64,000 bases of DNA from Diploscapter coronatus (GCA_964036155.1 OZ038423.1:53769249-53833248); one strand, 5' to 3'. Positions 1 through 11,660 are shown, counted from the first letter of the stretch. Program-made: numbers and translations. The notes: generated by a model not told the origin, from the sequence alone.

Positions 1-156
1 TAGAAAATTCGAGTTCCGAGTTGAGTTCACATATTCCTGGATAACACTCAGCAAATAAGACAAAAATAATTTTTTTTTAATTTGTGAGTTTTTTAACGGA
101 AAAATGTCGCTTCTTACTATATATTTACTATCATTTCCACCAAAAAAACTGATTAC

Positions 157-529
157 TTCTTTGAGAATCTTCCTGGCCTCTGCGCTCCACGGGAAGTTGT
201 CGTTGTCCCAGTCATCTCCAGGACTGCCGGTCGCATTTTGCCGAGAATCTACCAGCGACTCGATCTCGCTTTCAACCTGAAATAAGAATAATTCAAAAGT
301 GGCCAAGCATTTGGTAATTTTTCCTAACTTTAAATTTTTTGAAAGATACTGCAATTCAGAAATTATCTTATTCCCCACCCACCAGTGCTCTCTCCGTCTG
401 CAACTCGACCTTCCTCTGTCTCAACTTCAGAATCTCTGCGTCGACCAGTTTGAGTTCCTCCTCGATTCGCGACAGCTTCGCGGACAACTTCGAGTTTTTC
501 GAACTCCCACTCTCATTTTGATCCCCCAT
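157..529 (-). CDS. RECQ1-type DNA helicase, N-terminal part, continues off the left edge
   Basis: Two exons are visible, 529-383 and 276-157, joined in frame across a GT-AG intron. The next intron runs to position 1. The first 49 residues start MGDQNESGSSKN and form a charged coiled-coil-like helix (LSRIEEELKLVDAEILKLRQ). The second exon ends DNDNFPWSAEARKILKE. RECQ1/RECQL helicases have the same layout: a short N-terminal helix, then an (N/D)FPWS motif just before the RecA-like helicase core. The family unwinds DNA 3'-to-5' with ATP. The helicase motifs themselves lie outside the window, so the call rests on this N-terminal signature. The start at 529 follows a TTTTCAG acceptor at 553-554, which fits a trans-splice site with a short 5'UTR. 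A different protein with a similar coiled coil is possible but less likely because of the FPWS match. Confidence 0.7.
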
Positions 530-552
530 TGGGTCGGGGAATGGTGAATTAC

Positions 553-559
553 CTGAAAA
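553..559 (-). promoter_or_regulatory. 3' splice acceptor ahead of the RECQ1-type start (likely trans-splice site)
   Basis: TTTTCAG on the minus strand ends 23 bases before the ATG at 529. No upstream coding exon is evident, so this is more likely a spliced-leader acceptor than a cis intron end. This is inference; no SL RNA gene is seen in the window. Confidence 0.45.
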
Positions 560-689
560 TTTGAAAAATAGCGAAAGAACGCAAATTCAAGTTCCGCCCC
601 CTTGCAAGACGCGGCATGGCATAAGAAGTGAGTGTGAGGCCTCAAAAATAGGAAGCGAGTCATGTTCAAACTGCGAAGGCATAAAGGCC

Positions 690-860
690 CAACCTAGATC
701 GATGATAAACCCAATGAAATGGTTGTGTGCCAAAAATCAGGCCGAAATATCCACGGCCGCGGGGTTTTCGCATTCAAAGACGTGTTCGTTGGGGATCGGA
801 AAACGGCGATTTTTTCTTCGGTTTTCTTGTAATATTCTTATTGTTAGTTACTCCAGAACA
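690..860. mobile_element. Degraded fragment of the 330-355-bp MITE family
   Basis: This stretch resembles 53195-53370 of the better preserved MITE copy: a TAGATCGA-GATAAAC-TGAAATGGTT-TGTGCCAAAAA series in the same order, then a TTTGCGAAAA/TTTTCGCATT-like part. No terminal repeat is left, so it reads as an old, truncated copy just upstream of the RECQ1-type gene. Confidence 0.4.
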
Positions 861-869
861 CATTATTTT

Positions 870-2220
870 GAAAAAGAAAATCTGCCGAATATGAATTTTA
901 TGGATCTATCTCCGTTATCTAGGTTAAGCTAGCTGGATAAAATTCGCTCCATATTTGAACTTATCTTTTATGTCCGAAAAATGTCTGATGTTCAAATCTT
1001 AGAATTTCTTTCTGAAGTCGTGGCATTTATTCACTAGATACCAACTCTGATTTTTTCTCATTTCTGTCATTTCTATATTGACCTGACTTCCCCTCCCTTC
1101 ATCAGGTGTTCTCTCCCTATTAGGGCTTCTTCTTTCACTCGCTAATAATGCCGACCAATTATGAGAGCTCGTATATCCACGGCTTCTTTTGTTATTTTTA
1201 GGGGGCACTATTGGCTTCTTCATTCTAAGGTCAATTGATTTTTACGATTATTTATTAGGATATTTTGAGAGAACTATTGGAAAAAATAGTCAGAGTAACT
1301 ATATAAATTTAGATATCAGCTAATGTTAAAAGCTCCATCGATAAGATTGTTGCAAAATACGAACTAAAAGCTTTGATAGATTGTTTCTAAATGTTCAGAA
1401 GTCAAATGAAAGATCTCTAGATAATTTCATTTCGATTTTCTTTGGAAAATGGTATTCACGCTAAAATGCCGAAAGGGAAAATTGTTTTAAATTTTTCGCA
1501 ATAATATTTTTAAAAAAGCGGATATTTGGTGCATTTTCCCGAAAAGAACTCCTATGAATACAGAATCTTATTCGTTTCTTGCATTCTAATACTCTCTATA
1601 CTCACAATCATATCCAAAAGTTAGCATTCATTTCAAAACGCAGTTTGCCATTTTGAAGAAATTGTCCATGAGAATGCGCATATTAGCATAAAATCCGCTA
1701 AATCTCATCTGATCCGATGTGAATGCGAAATTGCATGGCTAGAGGCTATGATTAGACGTGTTCGACATTGAAATTCTAAAACAATAGGAATAGGCAACTA
1801 TAGGATTATGGCAGAGAGGAGGGTGTCATCATCTCACTCTGCATACAAACAGTCCAACTTGCCAGCTCAAACCCTCTATTATCCTTCCATCCTTCCTGAC
1901 TGCCGGATTTGCACGTGTTGCTGCCAATTATTACAAGAAGGCTGTCTCCTCTTCCCTTGCCCTATTCCATACAGACTTTTTCCCTTTCTGACCTTTCCTC
2001 TCCAACCCTCCCACTACTCCCTTCTTTCCCGCCCTCCAGCATGCATTATCTCCATCTATGCATGCAGTGCGCCAAACTCCGCCCCTTCGTTAGACTCTTT
2101 CCTTCTCCCTCTTCATTCATTTATTTTGGATATCCTCATGAGCTCGAATACAGTTCGCCGAAGAGCATGTTTTTTTAATATATTTATTTCCTATTCACGA
2201 GATTACTGTTCGATTTTCAG
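870..2220. other. Intergenic region between the RECQ1-type and bHLH genes
   Basis: No convincing gene is seen. From about 1920 to 2040 the plus strand is strongly pyrimidine-rich (CTCTTCCC, CTTTCTGACC, CCTCTCCAACCCTCCC). The region ends with a CGATTTTCAG acceptor immediately before the bHLH start. It probably holds divergent promoter sequence for both genes; no TATA box or other defined motif could be assigned. Confidence 0.4.
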
Positions 2221-2221
2221 A

Positions 2222-2905
2222 ATGTCTCAGAAGAGCAAGAGTCAGCAACCTCAAAGATTGAAGCGCAATGAACGAGAAAGGAAACGGGTCGATCAGGTTC
2301 GTTAGCTTTCATCATATTTCTAGACTTGCTAATTAAAAAAACAATCAACTAAAATCCTGAATTTTCATCTTTTCTCGAATTATTCAACGCTTTTCACATT
2401 TTTTAGAACTCGAAGAATCTTATTTTTCATTAATGGTTTATTAAGCTGACTCACATTTTCTTTACTTCAGGTGAACCAAGGTTTCAATCAACTACGGGAA
2501 CGAGTTCCGAAATCGAAAGGGAAGCAGGTACTGTAATCGCATTATTCAACTTAGAAAAGTGAGAATTACAATTTTCAGAAGCTATCCAAAGTCGAGACCC
2601 TTCGTGAGGCAGTCAATTATATCCGACAGTTGCAATCTCTTCTCGGCGATGCCACTCTTTCCCAGATGTGCAGCTACTCCGAGCAGTTAATTCATTGCAA
2701 CACTTCCTCGTTCAATTCATCGGGTGGATTTCAATCAACTATTCCGCAGTCGGACTGTTCCTTCGTCTCTTCCTGTTCTTACTTTCCTCCCCAATACAAT
2801 CACAGTATGTGCAATGACAATTCGCCAAACTCCTCCTTCTACAGTAGCAATGATTCAGGTTTTGAAGAGAAAAAGCCGCAATATTATATTCCTGCTCCAT
2901 TTTAA
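2222..2905 (+). CDS. Achaete-scute family bHLH transcription factor
   Basis: Three exons (2222-2296, 2471-2527, 2579-2905) give a 152-residue protein. The basic region (RLKRNERERKRVDQVNQGF), helix 1 ending LRERVP, a short loop (KSKGKQKLSK) and helix 2 (VETLREAVNYIRQLQSLL) are intact, with the RNERER and VNxGFxxLR residues typical of proneural achaete-scute proteins. The family binds E-boxes as heterodimers with a daughterless/E12-type partner and promotes neuronal fate. The C-terminal half is Ser/Asn-rich with no domain and ends in an aromatic/proline tail (QYYIPAPF). The ATG is one base behind a TTTTCAG acceptor, so the mRNA is probably trans-spliced or has a noncoding first exon. It sits beside about 5 kb of gene-free DNA, usual for a developmental regulator. 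It resembles the hlh-3/hlh-14 group; I cannot decide which. Confidence 0.9.
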
Positions 2906-3223
2906 TTAGTTTAATTTATGATTTTAAACGAGTGATTAAGTTCAGCTGCATTAAGTATTCGCTCTTTCATCATTTCTAATCATTACGAGTTTACTTTTTC
3001 TACGGGTCTATTTTGCATTTAGAGTGACGTGTAGAAGTTTTCATCATCCTCTTTTCAAATTTGTTTCAGACTAATAACGGACTTGGATGAATTTAACCAA
3101 AATTTTCGGAACATCCCAGGAAGATTCTTTGAAGTTTCAGTTTGAAATATGTTCAAAAAGCGACGATAGAAAACTTCCGCATGCTACTGTATTTCATGCC
3201 TTTGTCTTCTACCAATCAGAAAC

Positions 3224-3229
3224 AATAAA
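3224..3229 (+). terminator. Polyadenylation signal of the bHLH gene
   Basis: AATAAA lies 320 bases after the bHLH stop codon and is the first canonical signal downstream. Confidence 0.5.
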
Positions 3230-6200
3230 TTAATTTTACTAAAATTATATCACTTCTTGACCATGCATAAATTGTCTGTAAATATGACCAGTAGTCTTCA
3301 GAAGTATTTCGGATTTGCGAGATGCGAAGTGGCACTTGAATGCAACAAATCCAACAAATCTCGTCTTTCTGCTCCTCGAAATTTGTGATCCAATCCAATT
3401 TTCGAGAGGAAAGGAGATCATGTTGCAAATGAAGAGATAGGCCAGATTAGTGGAGTGTGAGCACACATGCAAAAGTAGTAGCTGAAGAATGAAGGGATTA
3501 CTGTAAACAACAGGAGATATATGGCAGATCGGATAAGGATGAATGGATATACAGTAGGGAGGAAGGAAGACGGAATGCCACAGGCAGGTAGCAGTCAATG
3601 CGGACTTGTCAAAGTTTACGACTGTTTGCGTAATCGGTATGACGCTGCCAGCAATAATCCTTCCCTTGTTTGTCATTCATACAACTTGGTTGAAATTATG
3701 ACATGCTTAGGTTATTATTGCGTCAACGAGATATCTACCAAAGTTTTCAGATGCATTTTGAATCAAGAAGACTTTATCAAGGCATAAAATTCCCTAAAAA
3801 TGAGGCTTTATTCGTTACTGACACCTTTCACTTCTAACCTTTCTTGCATTTGCATTTCTCTATTCTCCTCTCTCCTTAATCTGCAGTTCTCTGTTGGAAA
3901 TCATCTCATTCTCTCATTTTCTCCTCGTTTTGCCTCGTTTTCACATTCAATGTTCCTCATTTGTTGATTTGTTGATATATGCAAAGGCCATTCGTGTCAT
4001 TGTCATTCAATTCATTCATTTGAGACATGGACATAAAATAGATGGAGATGGAGATGATGATGCAAATATTCTGAAGATGTTCATCTTCTTTATAGATCAT
4101 TTTGCATTCATTCTCACAAGCCCTCTCTATGCTCTAGTGCCAGCTTCAATCAATCTCATGCAGTCATTCTCGTGTGCTTCACCTCACAAAGGAGAAAGGG
4201 AGCCGATTACAGTCCTAATGAGCTATGAGCACAAGGGCTCAGACTGCTCTCGAAAGGACGGGCATAATTGAGAGGAACAAGAACAGAGAAAGCCGAACAG
4301 CATAGGGGGTGAAGAGTGGATTAGCTGGGCGAGGAGTTGAGCTGTAATCCGCTCATTATCACCCAATCAAATCAATTATCCACACAGATCCAGGCATGTA
4401 ACCCATCTCGCAGCATTGTGTTATTTCTGGAAATAATAGCGCAAAATGACCTTGCTTCTTCTAACAAATGGACCCTTTGCTGTCTGGCAAAATGCATCGA
4501 TCTCGCGAAACTCCTAATTGGCAATTCGCTGAATGCTCTCAATTCTCTCGATTCCCGATTTGGTTTGCAATTTGGCCCAGGTGTGCACTGCGCAGACCAA
4601 GGGAGAAGCATTTCCATAGACAATACTGCTCTCTCGTTTATTACGTTCTTCCGTTCTGCAGTCTGAGCAACGGCTGAGACTGGGCTAATTGCCCACCACA
4701 GAGAACTGTAATAACCGTCCAACCCGTTCATTTCACCATGACTCGGGGCTTCTCTTCTGTCCAATAGATCTGTTGACCCTTAAACGTTTGGAGATCGCGA
4801 GAAAATCAGCGCCAAACGACGCGGAAATGCGAGATTCAACGAGGCAAACACGTGCGATAATTGAATGACTGAGTGACAAAAGTAATGGATGAGGTCAACT
4901 TGCCTGGCCGCCTGTCTGCTTGCTTACTGCAGACCTACTTGCATATGCAAACTATGAGTATGGATGCACAGCTAACCTCATTCTCGAGACTCATTTCCTC
5001 ATTTCTGCTGTTTCTTCTGCTCATGTCTCTATGTGTTGACCTTCACTTCTGCAGCCTGATTGTGAGTCTGCGTCCACATTCCTATTGTAAACCGTTTTTC
5101 ATGGCCCATTTCCGAGCCATTATTGCTGTCGCTGGAATATCGCATAACCAGTGTAAATAACGAGGAAATGATACTATTTGGACTAAATATGAATGAATTT
5201 CATCAGTCAATATCCTATCAAGATAGATAAAGGCTAAAGTCTTCACCGTTATTATACAAAGGTATAAATAGAAACAGTTTCGAGATTATCCAAATTCTAC
5301 AAAAATTCGAAGAAAAAAACGACATGAAAATTTATTTGGCATAATATTAAACTCACTGTTTATTTATGCAATCAACTCGAAAGAATTCGAATTTCAATAT
5401 TTTTGGCATAAGTTTGCGCACATTTTTATCTTCAATATAGAAAAATCCAATTAGAACGGTGTGTCCTGATTTGATTTCTCACCGACAGATTGAAGTGTTT
5501 ATGACGAAATCACAGCCCAGTCTGTGCACTGCCAGTTGTGCGCATCTCCAATTGCCGCCTGTCTTGTCGGCCTCTTTATTCACAAATGGCTGATGATTGC
5601 GCAATGCAACTTCTTCTCAGTTCCCAAATGAGAATAAAGGTTATAAAATCTTCAGATCGTAAATAGATTAATCGATTGACTTGTCGATTTAATTCGATAT
5701 TCTTCCATACTGCTCACCCAATAAATTCCAGCAGCAAATAGGATAAATACATATTTGACCAAATTGACCGGTGTTATGAATTATGCAATGGGGCAGAAAT
5801 GCCACCAATGTGCCAGTTGACATTGCATAATCAGGAGCTTAGCAGACGATTAATTGGGAACGAAAGAAATTGCTGGATATGGAAATGAGCAATCAATCAA
5901 TAAATTATGCATTCCTCATTTGGCAAATTATTTAGCGAGTATTATATTACTGTACAGTACTCTCTAAGTAATTTCATTAAATCAATCAGTTAAACCAACA
6001 GCATGTATGTAGTCATTTTCAGTCGTTTGAACGAATATGTGGTGGCTCTGCACCTGCAAATCACTTCGTTTATCCACTGATTGATGGATTTCATACACAG
6101 ATTTTGCAGATTTGCACAGTTCAGTCCTAGCCTCGACCTCATTTCCCATTTTCTTCATATCTTCACTTCTCAATTCGCCTCCAGCAGAATTCGGTTTGTA

Positions 6201-6560
6201 CCGGCGTACCAGCTGCCCTGCCAGTCTTTCCTCTCTCTATATAACCCATCATCTCCTTCCATCTTATGACTTGGCGCAGGACGCAGCGGGAGTTCTTCAC
6301 TCTTGGCGCTTCCCACTCTAATTGCGGTTCGAATCAAAGGAAAGGGAAAGGTAAAATGAACTCAACGGCAAGATGAGCGAATAGTGTTCGGTGTTGCGAC
6401 GCAAACGATCGAAGATATGATCTACAGCAGGACTAATTGAGATGTTCCACGAAATGGCGGATTTCGGAGATCAAAAGACGAGTGCCGGCGGCAGGTTCAG
6501 AAACACGATGCAATAAAGATTTACATGCATGATAACTTTGAGGACAAACTGTACTGCACA
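3230..6560. other. Long gene-free region downstream of the bHLH gene
   Basis: No ORF here has a recognisable product, consistent splice signals or a paralogue in the window. Short direct oddities include GATGGAGATGGAGATGATGATG at about 4041-4062 and several TAATTA/CAATTAAT sites. Continued to about 8.7 kb (broken only by a MITE at 6564-6895) it is the longest stretch without genes or abundant repeats, so it is a candidate for distal regulatory DNA of the proneural gene. That is inference from position. Confidence 0.35.
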
Positions 6561-6563
6561 GTT

Positions 6564-6895
6564 AGGGTCCCCAAGTAGATATGCCAAATAGCATTTCGGG
6601 ATAATAAATGTTTTGCACAAATAGATAATCATCAGGGATGTCAATAAGACTTTTGTGAAGAAAAAATAGTTTAAAGAATCACAAAAAATCTATCATCCAA
6701 AATGAATGCATTTTCTCAAACGAAATATTGATTGTGCGCGGGCATTTTGACCTGATCTTTTCAGTGGGCCATCTCATGAGGTTTTCTGAGACATATTGGG
6801 TTTGAAGGGTACTTCCTTCCCAAATTTTCTGTTTCAAACTACCACGCCTCTATCAAAAACGCATTTTTGCAAAGGACAGAGCTTAGGGACTCGAC
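6564..6895 (-). mobile_element. MITE, about 330 bp, with GGGTCCCCAAG-type terminal inverted repeats
   Basis: The left end reads AGGGTCCCCAAGTAGATATG and the right end GAGCTTAGGGACTCGACG, so the ends are imperfect inverted repeats. The body is the reverse complement of 57051-57405 at high similarity over its length, and related to 53091-53440. No coding capacity, so it is a non-autonomous DNA transposon. It is oriented opposite to the copy in the ANKRD13-type intron. Confidence 0.7.
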
Positions 6896-6899
6896 GTAT

Positions 6900-8760
6900 A
6901 GTCGTATAAAAAGTAGTTTGAATAGAATAATAATGATAGGGACACATTGACATCTGAATTGTTTCAGGATAGAAATATTTGTGCATAAATCATTTTAGAA
7001 AACAACAACAATGCAATGCATAAAGTCGCTACATACAATTGCATTATTGTCATTACGCATTGTCATATTATTCGTCTTCGTAATTTTTGTAGGCAGATTT
7101 ACAACCGATTGCATGCTATCTGTTTTTCATTTTTGACTGTATTGTGGATAGGTGGGTAGTCGAATTAACGAGAGGAGAACAGCTAGGTAGAGGGTAATTC
7201 GAGAGCTCCTGAGCTGTGCACGTGCCACTTGCAGTTGCGTCACTCTTAATTGGGGAAAAAATCGGAAGCAGTGATTCACAACATTCCAATGGACGAACGA
7301 AAGATGAAAATCTAATTTCTACAAAAGATAATTGGTAATTAAACCCTAGAAGAAGCAAATATTCATTTTTTACGATGAAAAATATCTGAAATTATGAAAA
7401 TGCAAAAATAGTAAAAAATCCTATTTGATACTGGAAGAGATGCAGTGCTTTGACTAGTCTGATGTCGTTTTTTTTCGAACAAATTGCTAAACTTTTACTT
7501 CTTCATTATTTTGAAATTATTTTTTCCGCAAAAAAACTATTTTAAGATATCCCGACAATTCTGTCTGATTAAGTTTGTTTCAAAATTTATTAAAACTTAG
7601 AAATAAATCGATTTTGGTGACAATTTTAGAGCATGCTTCGTCGAATTAAGAAAAGAGAACAAAGCACTGTGGAAGGTGATCAACAAGAACTAAATTAAGT
7701 TGAAATCGGAAAGAGATTTGCAAAGTCTCGAATTCGGTTTCGGATTTTCTAAACTTCTGCCTGCGCACACCCGTGATCGGAATCAATGTTGCACGAATTT
7801 CGACTTCGACTTTGAGAAACTTCTACTTCAAGGGGCTTTGAGCAATATCAATTTCCAGAAATTTCAAAAATAACACTTTATTGGACCTATCCTGATCTGA
7901 ATCCGTCCATTTTTCGCTTGAACAACCAAGTTTCTTACGAACTATATGATGCTACTTCAATTGAATTTACTTTGTGCGAATATAGCTTCCTATCTAATTT
8001 GTCAATGATCCTTTTAAAAATAATCCACAATATTACTGATAAGCAGATCGAATTTTCTTAGTTTTCAGGTTTATGACTTTCCGGATGTCCCCAGAAAGTA
8101 GTTTCCAAAAAGTGTATTATTCGACACAAGTCGAGACTTGATCGAATCCCAAGATTTACCTTGAGTAACGGGTTAAAACCGAATATTGCAGCGTGGAGCA
8201 GATATTTCTGCAGAATTTGACCGTATTTCATCTGCTATTGCATATGCTCTAGTCACACGATAAAGACGAGAGAGAGCAGACAGTGGAAAAGACGCGAGTC
8301 GCAAAAGAATAGGAGCGGGCAAAGTTGAATCTTTAGGCGATTTTGCTACCTCAAAACTAAACAAAAACTACGTATCTAGTAAAATTAATTATGAAAACAT
8401 GTATCTAGTTTATATAACTCATGTTTCCGAATTTTACGCAATTTCATAGAATGAGTTAATTATGTTTGTATTTAAATTTAAACTTTCATATTTTTGAATT
8501 CAGAAATGCCCAGATTTACCCACCCCCGTTCCAAAATCAAATCCTAAACATGTTCGAGTGAATTTGGAATTTGCACAGAAGCAAGACGAAGAAAAAATTA
8601 CTAGTTTATTCATTTCATTTGTCCCAGTCCCAACAATATCGCTTCAAAGTAGGAATTTTCGAAATGCAATTAGATTTTTAACACCCGTAATGTGATAAAC
8701 TGATAACCAACAAAAGTTCCTTCTCTTCTGGGTTTCATTTGTAAGGGCCGCGCGAACGCA
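6900..8760. other. Intergenic region, no gene seen
   Basis: AT-rich sequence with no ORF having a family match or paired splice sites. Nothing repeated elsewhere in the window was noticed here. Confidence 0.35.
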
Positions 8761-8777
8761 GCCCCTCACTCAAAAAT

Positions 8778-8890
8778 TTAGTCGTCGGCGAACCCCAACT
8801 CGGAGCTGCCGTGCAGGTCAGCCCAGACCGAAGTGCAATGCCCGGGCCTCGCCACAGATAACCGCCTTCTTGATCGCGGTGTCTCCCGAC
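8778..8890 (-). pseudogene. Short coding relic with a frameshift, unknown family
   Basis: On the minus strand one frame reads SGDTAIKKAVICGEARAL then HFGLG and stops. Shifting by one base continues as ADLHGSSELGFADD before a stop. The local base composition is GC-rich (unlike the AT-rich surroundings) and the two frames join into one sensible peptide, which suggests the C-terminus of a once functional protein. I do not recognise the family. The plus strand has a good donor (CCAG|GTAAGT) at 8894, so an exon on the other strand is an alternative. Confidence 0.35.
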
Positions 8891-9334
8891 CAGGTAAGTT
8901 TATGAGTCGCTGGAAAAGGACAGACCTGGGGCGAGTATGCGATATGCTGAACGGACAACGCAGCGCCATGCAAGAGAGTAGGAGAAAGATGCAAAGACAT
9001 TGCAAACGCTAGGAACGAAATAGTTGAGACAGTGGCGAGATGGAAAGATAGGAGGACGCAGTGTATTTACGAAAAACAGACGGCCAGTACGAGACATTCA
9101 GCCACTTGGCTATTTCAAAAATCAAAGGGTTAAGACGCGAGTTCTTTGAAAAGAAATATATATAAAATAAAATAATTATGCTATCGCAATATGAAAAGTG
9201 TAAAAATGAAAATATCGATTTGCAAGAAAGAAACTCAAATTGAAACTTTCATTCTCATATCCTACGATTTTTAAATCTACTTTTCCGCTAATAGATGTGT
9301 TACTATTATTTTATTGCATCACACTTTCAATTTA

Positions 9335-10586
9335 TTAGGCTGTTAAGAAAGTCCTGCACCAAAAAAAAATTAATTTTCATTTATTTATAACTTTATTTAA
9401 AACCACCAAGAATCAACGATATATTCACCATTAAGGTCAGTAACCCTGGCCCATCTATTGGGCAAATCACTGCTGCTTTTCGCCCAGAATTCAGGAGACT
9501 GTGACGCGAAGAAGTTGTCGACTGCTATTTTGAGGTCATCGTCTTTGTCGATTTTTCTCTCTCGTGGGTGGAGCCTCAAAGGACGAAACAAATAGTAGTC
9601 TGGCAGAGCGAGGCCCGGCGAATACGATGAGTGGATGACCGGATGCCAGTCGAACTTTGTGGTCTTTTGGTGGGTGCCCGAAGCGACGTGTGGTCGCGCG
9701 TTGTCATGCAGCAGGTGGACAATTGAGTGTCTCGGCCGTTTTTCTCGAATTATGCCGACCAATTTTTGAAGCTGATCGACATAGATGGTAGCTGTGACAG
9801 TCCTGCTTGCAGGGAACAGTTTGTAGTATATCGACCCTTTCGCGTCCCACCAAACGGAGAGGAGATGTCTGTGTTAGTGGGGTTCGGTTTCGACTGCGTT
9901 GGTGGCTCTGCGTCGCGCGGGAGCCGGATGGCATGTCATGCATCATTGTCGTAAAGGATCCAGCTCTCATCTCTAGTCACTAGATTTTTCAGAAATTCCT
10001 TTCTGTGCAGACGGAGGAGGAGAGACCGACAGATGTTAACACGCACTTTTTTATAGGCGTTGGTCAGTCGATGGGGGCTCATCTCGATTGAATTTTCGAT
10101 AGCCGAGATCGTGGAAATGAGCAGCGATGGTGGTATTGGAGCACCCGAGTATCGTCTTCAGTTCTCACATGGTAGCTTCCGGATTGGTCTTGATAGCGCT
10201 CTGCAGTTCATCGTTGTCGATGGAGGATGGTCATTCACTGCGCTCATTTTCTTGGAGGCTCGTATCTCCTGCCGCGAAGCGATAGAACCAGCGGTTGACT
10301 ATCCAACGGGAAGCAGTGGCCTCACCGAATGCATTGGTGATGTTAGCGGTCGCTCTGCTTGAGTTGTTGTTTTGGTGCCACTCGTAGTAGATGACTGTTC
10401 AAAGTGGGGGTTCGCTTATAATAATCGTAAGCCATCAAACCCCTGGGCGCAGGCCCTTATATACCCATGTGGTGATAGCTTAGAGAACATTCTACAAGGT
10501 TCTCACACTTGTTAGGGCATTCGACTCATTTTTAGAAAATTATAGATTTTTCAAATTTTTGGTGCAGGACTTTCTTAACAGCCTAA
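9335..10586 (-). mobile_element. Full-length mariner-family transposon
   Basis: The element is 1252 bp, bounded by inverted repeats of about 27 bp (TTAGGCTGTTAAGAAAGTCC at the left end, its reverse complement at the right). A TA dinucleotide lies on each side (9333-9334 and 10587-10588), the target duplication of Tc1/mariner elements. Length, ends and the transposase motifs inside all fit the mariner family. The right end abuts the remnant of a site-specific retrotransposon, so it may have inserted at that element's edge. Confidence 0.93.
9397..10405 (-). pseudogene. Inactivated mariner transposase
   Basis: Read from high to low coordinates, the N-terminal helix-turn-helix part is recognisable (WHQNNNSSRATANITNAFG, then WFYRFAAGDTSLQENERSE) and is followed by an in-frame TGA where mariners have a GRPS-type motif. 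Next comes VTRDESWILYDND with the first catalytic Asp, then another TGA. A frameshift precedes WWDAKGSIYYKLF, with the second Asp. The last part (LLHDNARPHVA, then YSPGLALPDYYLF) is open to the normal stop at 9397 and keeps the third Asp. The D,D34D scaffold is therefore all present but split by at least two stops and one frameshift, so the copy cannot make transposase. Whole ends mean it could be moved by a related active element. Confidence 0.88.
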
Positions 10587-10599
10587 TATTTAAACGAGT

Positions 10600-11660
10600 T
10601 TATTATTCCAAAGCGATGAGATTTTGGGCCAATGGTTCGCGGGGAAGGGAATCGCGAAAGAAAGGCAGGACTGTGATTCAGGTGAAACCCCATCCCCTGT
10701 AAAAAAGGGGATGCGACTTCACCCAAATTCCAGCCCAGCATTTAGAGAGAAAGCGGCTGCTGAGGCTGCCTAGTCGCTGTACTGCCTGACGCCGCTGACG
10801 TGCTCTGTGTGGATGTCCCTCGCCTATTTGATCACGTCCAAGACGATGAGCCGCTGCATCAGCCTGTTGTAGGTGGCGTTGATCTTGAGTGCAGCGGTGG
10901 CGCGTCGGTTGAGCGGATCCATCGAGCCGAGGGCCTCAAAGTGCTGCCGCAGGACTTCGTACTTCCGGATCTTGTCCATGCGGGCGGCGACCAGGGCGTC
11001 TTTGCGGTTCTCGTACGTGACGACAACGTCCACGATGACGCAGGACTTGGCGGCGTCGTCGATGATGGCGATATCTGGTCGCAGCAGGCCTGGTGTTCCC
11101 GGAACTTTCTGGTCGCTGTAGACGATGCTTCCGGCACTGGAATCCCACATTGATTCCGTGCTGCTGTCGCAGGTGGCGCGACAGGCCTCCGTGGTCGATG
11201 TAGGAGCGTGGGATTGGGAGGCAGGGTTGGCATGCGTGTGGGGGGTCGAGGGGAACGGCGAGCCAGCATGTCGGGGCACTGGGGTTCGTTCCGCGGACGG
11301 GCATCAGGGGGATACTGCAAATAACTCGGAGTACATCAAAATAATCGATAAGATTTTCGAAAAAAAAAAATAATAAAAAATTATTTTAAAAAAAAAAACT
11401 GACCTAATTTTGGGATTCCCTCGCCGCTCCTTGGACAAATTACGAGTGGGTAGGGGGCGTCAGAGATCTGGAACGATAGGAAATAATTTTTGGGAAAAGA
11501 AATAGCAAAAATAATCGACAAAAATGCGAAAAAACGAAGGAAAATAAGGGAACTGCTAACATAGCAGTACGGTAGCGTCGATCCCCGCCCACATTGCTTT
11601 TTTCTGTGCGGTGCCCCTGTCGTTTGTAAAATCCTGCTTATGGACCTGACTGTGTGGTTA
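10600..11660 (-). mobile_element. Internally deleted relic of the U2-associated non-LTR retrotransposon
   Basis: From right to left this contains 5' sequence (GCAAATAACTCGGAGTACAT, also found at 34856), a zinc-finger coding piece, the end of the endonuclease frame, then one copy of the 3'-region hairpin at 10662-10738. The order matches the larger copy at 27205-30075, but the whole reverse transcriptase is missing and the 3' region holds one hairpin rather than four. The 5' limit is uncertain. Confidence 0.65.
10824..11320 (-). pseudogene. Fused and broken retrotransposon ORF: C2H2 zinc finger joined to restriction-like endonuclease
   Basis: One frame (11304-10936) encodes a finger-like segment, CQPCLPIPRSYIDHGGLSRH followed by LRQQHGI and FQCRKH, resembling the DNA-binding C2H2 fingers at the N-terminus of R2/NeSL-type proteins. 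Another frame (to 10824) encodes SDQKVPGTPGLLRPDIAIID and the downstream endonuclease residues. Against the copy at 28881-30071 it lacks everything between the finger and SDQK, lacks about 14 residues (the YRTTVDAYVV segment) and has TAG in place of the Trp codon after DVIK. It is a dead deletion product. Confidence 0.7.

Noticed and set aside
1808..2305. 165-residue open frame upstream of and overlapping the bHLH start
   Set aside because: The added N-terminal part comes from a pyrimidine-rich tract (Ser/Pro/Leu-rich peptide) and the acceptor at 2220 separates it from the bHLH exon.
6300..6360. tRNA-like B-box GGTTCGAATCA
   Set aside because: No A-box, acceptor stem or anticodon arm can be built around it.
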